NCBI GenBank assembly: GCA_016934095.1
Contig: JAFGTO010000230.1
Coordinates: 1-6,697, forward strand
Reading direction: 5' to 3'
Origin: Candidatus Glassiibacteriota bacterium
GTDB lineage: Bacteria > Gemmatimonadota > Glassbacteria > GWA2-58-10
Length of the DNA stretch: 6,697 nt
Position numbers and translations under genes: made by a program. Position 1 is the first letter of the stretch. Each line of letters begins with the position of its first letter. Below are positions 6,533 through 6,697 of this stretch, piece after piece. Under the pieces are notes generated by a model that was not told the DNA's origin, did not search any database, and saw only the letters and a list, made by a program, of their open reading frames with translations.

Positions 6533-6578
6533 TTGACCGTCGAGCACGCTCCCCGCGGCTTGCCGCGGGGAGTCTTCA
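6533..6578. repeat. REP-like palindromic repeat with perfect 10-bp GC stem, in the operon leader
   Basis: CTCCCCGCGG (6549-6558) and CCGCGGGGAG (6563-6572) are exact inverted repeats around a CTTG loop, which would form a very stable hairpin on either strand. The flanks TTGACCGTCGA (6533-6543) and GGAGTCTTCA (6569-6578) recur at 1034-1044 and 1068-1077. No T-run follows on either strand, so it is not a standard terminator. It lies between the likely operon promoter region and the aminotransferase start. It could be a dispersed palindromic repeat, a transcript-stabilising stem, or an attenuator. Confidence 0.6.
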
Positions 6579-6591
6579 ATAATCCGGACTA

Positions 6592-6620
6592 AAGATACTT
6601 TTGATAAAGGCCGCACGCAA
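6592..6620 (-). promoter_or_regulatory. Weak promoter candidate for the minus-strand operon
   Basis: Read on the minus strand, TTGCGT (6620-6615) and TATCTT (6597-6592) are separated by 17 bases. They match three and four of six consensus bases. A start near 6585 would place the hairpin at 6549-6572 in the 5' leader. The match is poor and is supported mainly by position; the true promoter could lie further upstream or beyond the window. Confidence 0.18.
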
Positions 6621-6680
6621 CATTTTTAACACAGAAAGCCGGCCCTCGCCGCTGTTAACCGCAATCTGCACGAGGTTGTT

Positions 6681-6697
6681 ATGATAATTGATGCTAA
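6681..6697 (+). CDS. Possible start of a divergent gene running off the right edge
   Basis: ATG at 6681 opens a frame reading M-I-I-D-A that is still open at the window end. GAGG at 6672-6675 lies five bases upstream of it, as a ribosome site would. Only five codons are visible, so no product can be named and chance is a real possibility. Confidence 0.2.

Noticed and set aside
6549..6572. Intrinsic terminator for an upstream gene
   Set aside because: The stem is strong but no T-run follows on either strand, and no gene is seen ending just before it on either strand.

Overview
The window looks like chromosomal DNA from a Gram-negative bacterium of fairly high GC content (roughly 55-60% by eye). 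It has short Shine-Dalgarno sites, one TTG start and tightly overlapped genes. Nothing fixes the taxon. The genes are cell-envelope and saccharide genes plus a sodium symporter, and an uncultured lineage seems likely, but that is inference. I see no tRNA, rRNA, CRISPR array, transposase or phage gene.

Layout. Positions 1-964 (+) hold the C-terminal two thirds of a sodium:solute symporter whose start lies off the left edge. A 136-base gap follows with a possible promoter that overlaps a degenerate repeat. Positions 1101-1841 (+) encode a class I SAM-dependent methyltransferase. It converges, across 56 bases of overlapping GC-rich dyads, on a four-gene minus-strand operon read from right to left: a WecE-like sugar aminotransferase (6498-5371), a family 2 glycosyltransferase (5374-4601), a second SAM methyltransferase (4599-3997) and a 693-residue polytopic GT-C-like glycosyltransferase (3979-1898). 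The junctions are a 4-base overlap, a 1-base gap and a 17-base gap, so co-transcription and translational coupling are very likely. Positions 6499-6697 hold the operon leader with a perfect 10-bp GC hairpin, weak promoter candidates, and perhaps the first codons of a divergent plus-strand gene at the edge.

How the genes may work together (inference). The aminotransferase would make a nucleotide-linked 4-amino-4,6-dideoxyhexose. The family 2 enzyme would load a sugar onto a polyprenyl phosphate, one or both methyltransferases could decorate it, and the GT-C protein would transfer it to an acceptor outside the cytoplasmic membrane. The logic resembles the ArnB/ArnC/ArnT aminoarabinose route, but the aminotransferase is of WecE type, there is no formyltransferase or deformylase, and the GT-C protein carries an added soluble domain. 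The core enzyme families are ordinary. The combination, the GT-C C-terminal domain and the repeat pair flanking the block are the parts worth a second look.
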